From contig NZ_JAANBD010000027.1 of assembly GCF_011089885.1 (NCBI RefSeq), positions 491,673-555,672 on the forward strand: a stretch of DNA of 64,000 bases, written 5' to 3'. A program made the translations under genes and the position numbers. Shown here one piece after another: positions 19,610 through 27,077 of this stretch. Under the pieces are notes generated by a model, which did no database searches, had not been told where the DNA came from, and worked only from the letters and a program-made list of their open reading frames with translations. The DNA is from Thioalkalivibrio sp. XN279 (lineage in GTDB: Bacteria; Pseudomonadota; Gammaproteobacteria; Steroidobacterales; XN24). The first letter of the stretch is position 1; each line of letters starts with the position of its first letter.

Positions 19610-20202
19610 CTCCCCCCCCCGGCGCAGCGCAGCACGTCGATGCCGAAATCACGCAGCAGCTCCGCGGTATCGTGCAGGGGAATGCCGACCACCCCGCTGT
19701 AGCTCCCGCACAGTCGTGATATGAAGACCGCGGCCACGCCCTGGATGCCGTAGGCGCCCGCCTTGTCCAGCGGCTCGCCCGTGCCGACATAGGTCTCGAT
19801 CTCCTCCGGCGCGAGAACACGAAAGTCGACCTCGCTGCGCGACAGGCGGGACCCGGCCTGACGGTCCCGGCGCGCCGCCACGGCGGTGAACACTTCGTGG
19901 CGCACCCCGGAAAGGCGCTGCAGCATGCGGTTCGCCTCGACAGCGTCGGCCGGCTTGCCCAGCGTGTCCGCGCCCAGCGCGACCACCGTGTCGGCGGCCA
20001 GGACCACCCGGCCGGGATGACGCGCGGCGGCGACTGCAGCTTTCGCCTCCGCCAGGCGCAGCGCCAGGGCGGCCGGGTCTTCCCCGGCACCCGGCGTCTC
20101 GTCGATATCCACGGGCGATACATCGAGCTGCAGCCCGAGCGAAGACAGGAGGTGGAGGCGCCGCGGCGAAGCCGAGGCGAGCACCAGCGCGCAGGAATTC
20201 AT
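19606..20202 (-). CDS. maf: Maf-type nucleoside triphosphate pyrophosphatase (YhdE-like)
   Basis: Hydrolyses non-canonical or excess NTPs; the YhdE branch acts on dTTP, UTP and modified pyrimidine nucleotides. The 198-residue protein has the diagnostic ASASPRRLHLL at the N-terminus, LAADTVVALGADTLGKPAD, and TGEPLDKAGAYGIQGVA, matching YhdE rather than YceF. Overlaps rng by 4 bases, as part of the conserved maf-rng pair. The C-terminus ends AGGGR, encoded by the G9 tract. Confidence 0.93.
   Translation of the reverse strand: MNSCALVLASASPRRLHLLSSLGLQLDVSPVDIDETPGAGEDPAALALRLAEAKAAVAAARHPGRVVLAADTVVALGADTLGKPADAVEANRMLQRLSGVRHEVFTAVAARRDRQAGSRLSRSEVDFRVLAPEEIETYVGTGEPLDKAGAYGIQGVAAVFISRLCGSYSGVVGIPLHDTAELLRDFGIDVLRCAGGGR
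19612..19620 (-). repeat. G9 homopolymer at the maf/rng junction
   Basis: Nine consecutive C on the plus strand (G on the coding strand) encode the three glycines just before the last codon of Maf. The tract sits 2 bases upstream of the rng GTG. Reading one extra G gives GCC GGG GGG GGG GAG GTG AGC, which removes the maf stop and continues in the rng frame. The tract could therefore act as a ribosome-binding purine run, a transcriptional slippage site, or simply a mutable run. Confidence 0.85.
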
Positions 20203-20254
20203 GGCGCCAGTTTCCCCGCTGCGGAGCGTGGTTACAAGCGGGACCGCACCGGCC

Positions 20255-20722
20255 TCAGGCGCGATGGTAGGGATGGCCCGACAGCACGGTCCAGGCGCGG
20301 TAGAGCTGCTCAGCGACCATCACCCTCACCAGCCCGTGCGGCAGGGTCAGGGGCGTCAGAGACCAGCGCCAGTCGGCGCCGGCAAGGCATTCCGGGGCCA
20401 GCCCGTCCGGGCCACCCACCAGCAGGGCCACGTCGCGGCCCGACTGCAGCCAGGCAGCGAGCCGCTGCGCCAGTGCCGCGGTATCCACGGCACGGCCACG
20501 CACGTCGAGGCAGACCCGGGTGCAGCCGTCGGCAGCAGCGAGCAGCCGGCGACCCTCGTCGGCGACCGCCTGCGCCGGATCGGACTGCTTGCTGCGCTTG
20601 CCCAGCGGCAGCTCGCGCAGCTCGAGGCGGCATTCGCGCGGCATGCGCCCGGCATACTCCGCGAAGCCCTGCTCCACCCACGACGGCATGCGGGTGCCCA
20701 CGGCCACCAGCCGCAGCCGCAC
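20255..20722 (-). CDS. rlmH: 23S rRNA pseudouridine-1915 N3-methyltransferase
   Basis: SPOUT-fold methyltransferase of the 70S ribosome. Length 155 equals the E. coli enzyme. Visible: the N-terminal LRLVAVGTRMPSWVEQGF, the SAM-binding knot DVALLVGGPDGL and the conserved end LPHGLVRVMVAEQLYRAW...HPYHRA. It starts with GTG at 20722, four bases after the rsfS stop, continuing the holA-nadD-rsfS-rlmH operon. Confidence 0.96.
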   Translation of the reverse strand: MRLRLVAVGTRMPSWVEQGFAEYAGRMPRECRLELRELPLGKRSKQSDPAQAVADEGRRLLAAADGCTRVCLDVRGRAVDTAALAQRLAAWLQSGRDVALLVGGPDGLAPECLAGADWRWSLTPLTLPHGLVRVMVAEQLYRAWTVLSGHPYHRA

Positions 20723-20726
20723 GCCC

Positions 20727-21080
20727 TCAGGCCTCGACCTTGACCCGGTCTGCGCCAGCCGGAACGGCCCAGAGCTTCTCCAGGTTGTAGAAGTCCCGCA
20801 TGCGCGGCAGCATCACGTGCACCACGATGTCGTGCAGGTCGACGAGCACCCACTCGCCCTCCTTCAACCCCTCGACACCATACGGTCGATGGCCGCCCTC
20901 CTTGCATTTCTCGATCACGTTCTCCGCCAGCGAGCGCACGTGCCGGTCGGAGGTGCCGCTGGCGATGATCATGCTGTCGGCGATGCTGGTCAGGCCGCGC
21001 ACGTCAAGCACCTTGACGTCGCGCGCCTTGAGGTCCTCCAGCGCCGCGACCACCGTATCCTGCAAGGAATCTTCCGTCAT
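20727..21080 (-). CDS. rsfS: Ribosomal silencing factor RsfS
   Basis: Binds uL14 on the 50S subunit and blocks subunit joining in starvation. The 117-residue product contains DVKVLDVRGLTSIADSMII, ASGTSDRHVRSLAENV and GEWVLVDLHDIVVHVMLP, the standard core. ATG 21080 overlaps the nadD stop by one base (TGATG). The frame stays open far upstream, but conserved residues begin only here. Confidence 0.96.
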   Translation of the reverse strand: MTEDSLQDTVVAALEDLKARDVKVLDVRGLTSIADSMIIASGTSDRHVRSLAENVIEKCKEGGHRPYGVEGLKEGEWVLVDLHDIVVHVMLPRMRDFYNLEKLWAVPAGADRVKVEA

Positions 21081-21748
21081 CAATGCCTCTCTGCGGCTGC
21101 CTTGTAACATCCCGAGGCGGCCAGCAGCCGGCAGACCGGATCGGGTACCAGGTAACGAGGCTCCCGCCCCGCCCTCACGAGTTCGCGAATGGCGCTGGAA
21201 GAGATTTCCAGCTGGGTCACCGCGCAGATGCCGATGCGCCCCGCGCGCGACGCGTGCAGCGCGGCTCCCGTGTCGACGCGGCGTTCGCGCAGCAGCTGCC
21301 CGAGCACGCCGTCGGCCGGCGCCTGCCAGCCCGGACGGTGTGCCACCAGGAGGTGGGCGAGGTCCAGGATCTCCTCCCACCGGTGCCACGAGGTCAGGCC
21401 GATGAACGCGTCCATGCCGACGACGAGGCAGATCGGCCTCGCGCCATGCTCGGAGCGCAGTTCGCGCAACGTATCCACCGTCCAGGACGGCCCGTCGCGG
21501 CGCAGCTCGCGGTCGTCGACGCAGAAGCGCGACTCGCCCTCTATGGCCGCCTGCACCAGCGCCACCCGCGTGCGGGCGTCGGCGTGCGGCGTGGCGCGAT
21601 GCGGCGGTACGCCGGCCGGCATGAAACGCATTTGCGCCAGCTCCGCGTACTCCAGCAACTCCAGCGCCGTGCGCAGGTGGCCGTAATGCACGGGATCGAA
21701 AGTGCCGCCGAAGACGCCCATGGCGCCGGAGCCCTGCGCGCTGCTCAC
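21080..21748 (-). CDS. nadD: Nicotinate-nucleotide adenylyltransferase NadD
   Basis: Adenylates nicotinate mononucleotide in NAD synthesis. The nucleotidyltransferase signature GVFGGTFDPVHYGHLR lies at about 11-26 of the 222-residue product, and the C-terminal part has ISSSAIRELVRAGREPRYLV (the ISxTxIR-type motif). The GTG at 21748 overlaps the holA stop (GTGA); an internal ATG at 21721 would start right at the GGTFDP strand and is the alternative. Confidence 0.95.
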   Translation of the reverse strand: MSSAQGSGAMGVFGGTFDPVHYGHLRTALELLEYAELAQMRFMPAGVPPHRATPHADARTRVALVQAAIEGESRFCVDDRELRRDGPSWTVDTLRELRSEHGARPICLVVGMDAFIGLTSWHRWEEILDLAHLLVAHRPGWQAPADGVLGQLLRERRVDTGAALHASRAGRIGICAVTQLEISSSAIRELVRAGREPRYLVPDPVCRLLAASGCYKAAAERH

Positions 21749-22818
21749 GCGGCCCGCCGCACCGGTCCGGCCAGCTGGATCACCAGCTCGGACAGTTCCA
21801 GCCAGCCGTCCGCCAGTGCCGTGGTGCGCACGCCGCCGAGGCCCGGCGGCAGCCGCAAGGCATTGCCCGGCAAGTCGCCCTTCGCCACCCTGTCGACCAG
21901 CGCCGCCTTGCGCGCCAGGGCGCGCAGGGCGGCGGCATCATGCCGCGCCACCGCCCGCTGCACCATCCCGGCCCGGTTGCGCCAGACGCCGGCCTTGGCC
22001 ATCGCGGCCTGCGCCGACATGCCCTCGTCCAGGAACCAGCGCAGGCGCACCAGGCTGCGGATCTCCCGCACCAGGGGCCACAGCACCTGCGGGATCGCCA
22101 GTCCCTCGGCCCGCAGCCCTGCCAGGATGCGCAATGCGCGGCCAAGGTCGCCCGCGAGAGCCGCATCGGCGAGCTTGAAAATGTCGTAGCGCGCACTGTC
22201 TGCCACCGCGGCACGCACGCGCTCGGCGTCGAGGTCGCCCTGGTCGTACAGCAGGCGCAGCTTCTCGATCTCCTGGTGCGCCGCCAGCAGGTTGCCCTCG
22301 ACGCGCTCGGCCAGGAGCCGTACCGCCTCGGCGTCGGCGCGCAGGCCGGCACGTCGCAAGCGAGCCTCGATCCATGCCGGCAGCGCGGGCGGCTCGACGG
22401 GCCGCGCCTCCACCAGGACACCGCCGCCGACAAAAGCCTGCACCCATGCGCTCTGCTGCTGCCGACGGTCCATCTTCGGCGCCATGCCCAGCAGCACCAC
22501 GTCGTCCGGCGGCGACTGCGCGAGGCGCGCGAACAGGTCGGTCCCGCCTTCACCGGCACCGGGCGTGCGGAAGCGCAGCTCCACCAGACGCCGGGAGGCG
22601 AACAGCGACATGCTGGACAGGCTTCCGGCCAGCGCATTCCAGTCGAAGCCGCGCTCCACGTAATGCACTTCGCGCTCGCTGAAGCCATCCTGCCGGGCGC
22701 GACGACGCACGGCGTCCGCGCACTCCTGCGTGAGCAGGGGCTCGTCTCCGGCGATCAGGTAGGCGGGCGCGAGGCGACGGGCGAGGCCGGCCTCAAGCTG
22801 TTCAGGCGAGAGTGACAC
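21745..22818 (-). CDS. holA: DNA polymerase III subunit delta
   Basis: Clamp-loader subunit that opens the beta clamp. The 357-residue protein (E. coli 343) begins with LSPEQLEAGLARRLAPAYLI and GDEPLLTQECADAVR, characteristic of HolA, and ends with a helical collar domain. GTG start at 22818. In many gammaproteobacteria lptE is directly upstream; here about 6.7 kb of other genes separate them. First gene of the nadD-rsfS-rlmH operon. Confidence 0.93.
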   Translation of the reverse strand: MSLSPEQLEAGLARRLAPAYLIAGDEPLLTQECADAVRRRARQDGFSEREVHYVERGFDWNALAGSLSSMSLFASRRLVELRFRTPGAGEGGTDLFARLAQSPPDDVVLLGMAPKMDRRQQQSAWVQAFVGGGVLVEARPVEPPALPAWIEARLRRAGLRADAEAVRLLAERVEGNLLAAHQEIEKLRLLYDQGDLDAERVRAAVADSARYDIFKLADAALAGDLGRALRILAGLRAEGLAIPQVLWPLVREIRSLVRLRWFLDEGMSAQAAMAKAGVWRNRAGMVQRAVARHDAAALRALARKAALVDRVAKGDLPGNALRLPPGLGGVRTTALADGWLELSELVIQLAGPVRRAA

Positions 22819-22902
22819 GGGTTGGTAGGATGTTCCCGGGGTTTTTCATCGCAGCGGCAGTGTAGCACGCCCAATCCCGGCGCAAGCCACACAAACAAGG
22901 GC

Positions 22903-22931
22903 TTGGAGCATGTCGGTCGGCGGGGTATCTT
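22903..22931 (+). promoter_or_regulatory. Candidate promoter of the metal-uptake operon
   Basis: TTGGAG at 22903-22908 and TATCTT at 22926-22931 are spaced by exactly 17 bases, 19 bases before the ATG at 22951. No clear A/T-rich Zur-type palindrome overlaps it, so zinc control is not visible in the sequence. The gap to divergent holA is 132 bases. Confidence 0.45.
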
Positions 22932-22950
22932 AGTGCGCCCCGGAGGGTCC

Positions 22951-23253
22951 ATGTCGCAGCGCCACGCCAAAGTACCGCAGTATCTCGCCCGCCTCGCCTG
23001 GATCGGGGCGCTGGTGCTGGTGCTGCGTTTCGTCGGCGCCGAGCTGCACCATGTCCTCGAGACCCACGGTCCCGGAGAAACCTGCGAAGCCTGCCTGGTG
23101 CTCGAACGCGGCGGCCAGGCGCTGCCTGCGCCAGGCTTCGCCTCGCTCGTCCCGCTCCGTGCAAACGCCGACCCGGTCTTCTTGCCCGCGCCCACGGCTG
23201 TTGCGCCGGCGCTCACCCCGCTGCCGCGGGGACCCCCTCGCCTCTCCAGCTGA
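22951..23253 (+). CDS. Small membrane protein with His/Cys cluster, head of metal operon
   Basis: Not assigned to a family. The 100-residue protein has one hydrophobic segment (about 13-31, LARLAWIGALVLVLRFVGA) and then H33, H34, H39, C45 and C48 in HHVLETHGPGETCEAC, which looks like a metal site on the outer face of the membrane; the remainder is proline/alanine-rich. ATG 22951 follows GGAGGG with 5-6 bases spacing. It is the first gene before a His-rich outer-membrane protein and a metal ABC transporter, so a role in metal handling is likely. It is reminiscent of DUF2946-type small proteins, but I could not confirm that. Confidence 0.62.
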   Translation: MSQRHAKVPQYLARLAWIGALVLVLRFVGAELHHVLETHGPGETCEACLVLERGGQALPAPGFASLVPLRANADPVFLPAPTAVAPALTPLPRGPPRLSS

Positions 23254-23257
23254 GCGC

Positions 23258-23276
23258 TGCGGCGCGACGCGCCGCA
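23258..23276 (+). other. GC-rich perfect inverted repeat after the small membrane protein
   Basis: A 19-base inverted repeat (TGCGGCGCG, single A, CGCGCCGCA) starts 5 bases after the stop codon, followed within 5 bases by a second small hairpin (GGGGC, five-base loop, GCCCC). The remaining gap up to 23401 holds nothing else I can name. No T-run follows, so it may be an mRNA-stability or attenuation element rather than a terminator. Confidence 0.35.
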
Positions 23277-23401
23277 CCAAGGGGCTCATGGCCCCGCGAC
23301 ACGCAGCTCGCCACCTTGCCGGTGGAGCGATCGCGCCCGCGGTCGCTCGCGGCGGTGGCAGGCTGCCGCACAAGACCAAGACTGATCCGAGAGGCAGAGA
23401 C

Positions 23402-24823
23402 ATGAACCGTATTCTCATCGGCGGCATCGCCGCCGCGCTTTGCATGACCGCGTCCCCCGCCGCAGCATCCGGCCCGCAGAAGGATCCGCTGGACCCAGCC
23501 AACCTGCGTCCCGCCCCGCAACCGCTGGGCAAGCAGGTCAGCGCGGGCTCGCGCTTCAACCCGGCGATCTCGGTGATCGTCGACGGCGTCTATTACAGCG
23601 ACAACGTCGGCGGCGAAGCCTTCGAGATTCTCTCCGAGGCGGACGGCTTTTCCGCCGGCCACGGCCACGAGGAGGAAGGCGAGGAGCACGGCGGCGGACA
23701 CGAGGACGAACACGACCATGGCCACGGCGAGCTGGAGCGCGGCTTCAATCTGCGCGAAGTCGAGATCGCGTTGGCCGCCACGGTCGATCCCTATTTCGAC
23801 GCCTTCGTGATGTTCGTCTTCGACGGCGACGAGGTCGAGCTGGAGGAAGCGTTCATCACCACGCGCGCGCTGCCGGCGGGCCTGCAGGCGAAGTTCGGCA
23901 AGTTCCTCAGCGATGTCGGCTATATCAACAAGCAGCACCCGCACAGCTGGGATTTCTTCGACCGCCCGCTGGTCAACGAGCTGCTGTTCGGCGACCACGG
24001 CCTCCAGGAGACCGGCGTCCAGCTGAGCTGGCTGGCACCGACCTCGCAATACCTGCGCCTCGGGGTGGAAGCCCTGCAGGGCGAGACCGCCGGCATCGCG
24101 AACCATCTCGGCGAGCAGGACGACGTCGAGGGGACGGCACGTATCCTGGAGGACGCGGCAGGCCCGCGGCTGTTCACCGGCTTCGCCAAGTACGCGCCCG
24201 ACCTCGGCTTCGAGCATGCGCTGCAGCTCGGCGCCTCGGCAGGGTACGCCAGCAGCTTCCAGAACAGTATCGAGCGCGAGACTTTCTACGAGGATCATGA
24301 AGGCAGCGCCACCTTCTGGGGCCTCGACGCGGTCTACAAGTACCTGCCCTCCGGCGGCACGGGGTTGCGCGGCGCCTTCAAGCTGCAGGGCGAGTACTAC
24401 TACCGCACGCGCGACATCGACCGGCGCGACGTCTTCTTCGCCTGCGAGCCGGAAGACCTGGCATGCGACGACCCGCTGAACGAGTTCCAGGTCGGCGACA
24501 TCGGCGTCGAGGAATCCTTCGAGGAGAAGCAGGACGGGTTCTACGTGCAGGGCGTGTACGGCATCGCCCAGCGCTGGACGGTGGGCCTGCGCTACGACGA
24601 GGTCGGCCTCACCAACAGCACAGGCCGCGCCGGCGGCGAGGAATGGGACAGCTCGAAGCGCTATACGGCAGCGCTGAACTTCCTGCCCACGGAGTACTCG
24701 CGCCTGCGCCTGCAGCTCAGCCGCGGCGACATCTCGGTGGACGACGGCGAGCGGGAGACCTATAACCAGGTCTTCCTCCAGTTCCAGATGAACTTCGGCG
24801 CGCACGGCGCACACACGTTCTAG
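23402..24823 (+). CDS. Outer-membrane beta-barrel protein with His-rich loop (metal-linked porin)
   Basis: 473-residue protein with a signal peptide (about 1-22, cut after AAA in SPAAASGP). Residues about 86-108 form a His/Glu/Asp-rich stretch (GHGHEEEGEEHGGGHEDEHD), followed by alternating amphipathic strands ending in phenylalanine (HTF), the usual outer-membrane C-terminus. The acidic, aromatic strand pattern resembles porin-like proteins encoded beside zinc ABC transporters. I infer a zinc-binding or zinc-permeable outer-membrane channel. ATG 23402 follows GAGAGGCAGAGAC. Two cysteines (in FACEPEDLACDD) could form a loop disulfide. Nine bases separate it from the binding-protein gene. Confidence 0.72.
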   Translation: MNRILIGGIAAALCMTASPAAASGPQKDPLDPANLRPAPQPLGKQVSAGSRFNPAISVIVDGVYYSDNVGGEAFEILSEADGFSAGHGHEEEGEEHGGGHEDEHDHGHGELERGFNLREVEIALAATVDPYFDAFVMFVFDGDEVELEEAFITTRALPAGLQAKFGKFLSDVGYINKQHPHSWDFFDRPLVNELLFGDHGLQETGVQLSWLAPTSQYLRLGVEALQGETAGIANHLGEQDDVEGTARILEDAAGPRLFTGFAKYAPDLGFEHALQLGASAGYASSFQNSIERETFYEDHEGSATFWGLDAVYKYLPSGGTGLRGAFKLQGEYYYRTRDIDRRDVFFACEPEDLACDDPLNEFQVGDIGVEESFEEKQDGFYVQGVYGIAQRWTVGLRYDEVGLTNSTGRAGGEEWDSSKRYTAALNFLPTEYSRLRLQLSRGDISVDDGERETYNQVFLQFQMNFGAHGAHTF

Positions 24824-24832
24824 GAGCCAGGC

Positions 24833-25723
24833 ATGCATGTGCTGAAACGACTGCTGGCCGGATGCGCGCTGCTCGCGAGCGCGCTGCCGGCCGCGGCCGC
24901 GCTGCAGGTGGCGGCCACCACGCCCAACATGGCCATGCTGGCGCGCACCGTCGGGGGCGAGCACGTCGAGGTCGTCGTGCTCGCCCCGGGCGACCGCGAC
25001 GTGCATCACTTCGAGGCGCGTCCCAGCATGATGGTGGCCCTGCGACAGGCCGACCTGGCCGTGGCGGTGGGTGCCGAGCTCGAGCTCGGCTGGCTCCCCG
25101 CCGCGTTGCAGGCCGCGCGCAATCCGGGCGTCCTGCCCGGCCGGCCCGGCTACTTCGAGGCGGCCGCCGCGGTGACGCTGGAGGATGCCGGGACGCCGGC
25201 GGACCGGGCGCTGGGCGACGTGCACCCCATGGGCAATCCGCACGTCTACTTCGACCCGCTGCGCATGGGAGTAGCGGCGGAGGCGCTGGCCGCCCAGCTG
25301 GCGGTGCTGGATCCGGCGCATGCCGCGCTCTTCAGCGCCAACGCCGCGGCCTTCGCCGCGCGCATGCGCGAGGAGACCGAGGGATGGCGGCAGCGGGCCG
25401 CCGGCGCCCCCGGGGTGTTGCTGCACCACAAGGACGCGGTGTACCTGATGCGCAGGCTGGGCGTCGAGGTGCTGGGTTATCTCGAGCCCCTGCCCGGCAT
25501 ACCCCCGACGGCGCGGCACATCGCCGCGCTCGTGACCGAGCTGCAAGGCCGCGACGGCGTGGTGTTCCACATGGAGTACGAGCCGGCCGAAGGGGCACAG
25601 CGGGTCGGCGCTGCGCTGGGCTGGCCGGTGCACCGCATGCGCAACAATGTGCCGGTGGACGGCACCGCCGACGACTACGTGGCGCTCATCGAAAGCTGGG
25701 TGCTGCGGCTGGAGGGCAACTGA
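24833..25723 (+). CDS. Metal ABC transporter periplasmic binding protein (ZnuA-like)
   Basis: Cluster A-I solute-binding protein for Zn or Mn. The 296-residue protein has a signal peptide (about 1-22) and candidate metal ligands H58/H59 (DRDVHHFE), H137 (MGNPHVYFDP) and H198/H199 (VLLHHKDAV), with acidic residues in FHMEYEPAEG near 256-262 as the fourth site. It lacks the His-rich loop common in ZnuA; the outer-membrane protein encoded just upstream carries such a stretch instead. Start behind a good GGAG. ZnuA is the likeliest assignment, but Mn cannot be excluded. Confidence 0.82.
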   Translation: MHVLKRLLAGCALLASALPAAAALQVAATTPNMAMLARTVGGEHVEVVVLAPGDRDVHHFEARPSMMVALRQADLAVAVGAELELGWLPAALQAARNPGVLPGRPGYFEAAAAVTLEDAGTPADRALGDVHPMGNPHVYFDPLRMGVAAEALAAQLAVLDPAHAALFSANAAAFAARMREETEGWRQRAAGAPGVLLHHKDAVYLMRRLGVEVLGYLEPLPGIPPTARHIAALVTELQGRDGVVFHMEYEPAEGAQRVGAALGWPVHRMRNNVPVDGTADDYVALIESWVLRLEGN

Positions 25724-26292
25724 ACGCCGGGCACCCGCTGCTGGAACTGGTGGCCGCACGGGCCGGGTACGCCCGGCCGGTGGTCGGGCCCGTGTCCTTC
25801 CGCATCGAGCCCGGCGAAGTCCTGGGGCTGAGCGGCGCCAACGGCCAGGGCAAGACCACGCTGCTGCGTCTCATCACCGGCACTGCGGTGCTGCACGGCG
25901 GCCGGCTCGAGCGCGCGCCCGGGCTCACGGTGGCGCATCATCGGCAGCGGCCCGAGCGCCCCCCGGAGTTGCCGCTCACCGGCCGGGAGGTGCTGCGCGC
26001 CGCGGGTGCCCGCAGCGAGTCGCTGCCGCTGCGGCTGGCAGGCCTGCTCGGGCGTTGCCTGGAGGAAATGAGCGGCGGCGAGTTCCAGCTGCTGCACGCC
26101 TGGGCCTGCCTCACCGGGCCGGCGAGACTGGTGCTGCTGGACGAGCCGACCAACAACCTCGACCCCGACGCCATCGACCTGCTGCTGGCGGAGATCGCCC
26201 GCCTGTCGCCGCAGCGCGCGGTACTGATGGTGAGCCACGACGCCGGGTTTCTCGAGGCCGCCTGCCACCGGATCGTGTCGCCATGTCCCTGA
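25720..26292 (+). CDS. Metal ABC transporter ATP-binding protein, short, probable CTG start
   Basis: 190-residue ABC ATPase with Walker A GANGQGKTTLL (about 38-48), signature LEEMSGGEFQLL, Walker B RLVLLDEPTNNLD and switch histidine in MVSHDAGF. It is about 60 residues shorter than ZnuC because the C-terminal extension is absent. No ATG, GTG or TTG in frame precedes the conserved part; a CTG at 25720 follows GGAGG with 4-base spacing and overlaps the previous stop as CTGA. The end overlaps the permease ATG by 10 bases. Together with its neighbours it forms the importer. Confidence 0.8.
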   Translation: MNAGHPLLELVAARAGYARPVVGPVSFRIEPGEVLGLSGANGQGKTTLLRLITGTAVLHGGRLERAPGLTVAHHRQRPERPPELPLTGREVLRAAGARSESLPLRLAGLLGRCLEEMSGGEFQLLHAWACLTGPARLVLLDEPTNNLDPDAIDLLLAEIARLSPQRAVLMVSHDAGFLEAACHRIVSPCP

Positions 26293-27077
26293 GCCTCGCC
26301 TGGGACCCGCTGTTCCGCTTGCCGCTGGCAACCGGGCTGCTGCTGGCGCTCGCCCTGCCCCTGCTCGGCGCCGGGCTGCGCTTGCGGGAACAGTGGTTGT
26401 CCAGCCTCGGCGTCGCCCAGGCAGCTGCCGCCGGCGGCGTGGCGGGCGCCCTGCTGCACGCGCCGGTGCTCGTCTTCGCGCTGCTCGGCGCCCTGGCCGC
26501 GGGCCTGGTGCGTTTCTTCACCGGCCGGGCGCGTAACGAGCACTACGCCGTGATGCTGCTGGCGGGCTGGGCGGCCGTGCTGCTGCTGGCGACGCGCGGA
26601 CACCACGCCGACCTGGTGGCGACCCGGCTGCTCAACGGCCAGCTGTACTTCACCACCGCCGCGCACCTGGCCGGCGCGGCGGCGCTGCTGGGATGCCTGC
26701 TGGCGGGGGGGCGGTGGCTGTCGCGGCGGCTCGTGCTGGGCCGCCTGTTTCCCGATCACTACACCGCCAACCGCCTGCCGACCTGGCCGCACGAGTTCGG
26801 CTTCGAGGCCCTGGTGGCGTGCGGCGTGGTGCTCGGAATCAGCACCATGGGCGTGATGGCCACTTTCGCCATGATGTTGCTGCCACCGTGGGTGGCCTTC
26901 CGCCTGGCCCGTGGCTGGTACCGGGCGCTGGCGCTCAGCGCCGCCCTCGGCCTGGTCGCGTGCATGGCCGGCTTCCTGCTGGCGCTGGGCCTGGACCTGC
27001 CGTTCGGGCCCACCCTCACCGCGGTGCTGGCGCTACTCGTCCCGCTGCGCCTCCTGCCCACGCGCCTCGGCGCCTGA
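26283..27077 (+). CDS. Metal ABC transporter permease (ZnuB-like)
   Basis: 264-residue membrane protein of the ABC-3 family with about seven to eight hydrophobic segments; the conserved cytoplasmic coupling region is near GFEALVACGVVLGISTMGV. Histidines in TRGHHADLVATRLLNGQLYF are positioned like the ZnuB-family loop. The gene overlaps the ATPase gene by 10 bases. Its last 45 bases overlap the convergent DUF2891 gene, an unusual tail-to-tail overlap. Confidence 0.82.
   Translation: MSLSLAWDPLFRLPLATGLLLALALPLLGAGLRLREQWLSSLGVAQAAAAGGVAGALLHAPVLVFALLGALAAGLVRFFTGRARNEHYAVMLLAGWAAVLLLATRGHHADLVATRLLNGQLYFTTAAHLAGAAALLGCLLAGGRWLSRRLVLGRLFPDHYTANRLPTWPHEFGFEALVACGVVLGISTMGVMATFAMMLLPPWVAFRLARGWYRALALSAALGLVACMAGFLLALGLDLPFGPTLTAVLALLVPLRLLPTRLGA

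Noticed and set aside
22819..22950. Zur operator in front of the metal operon
   Set aside because: No A/T-rich inverted repeat resembling a Zur site could be seen; only a candidate promoter is reported.
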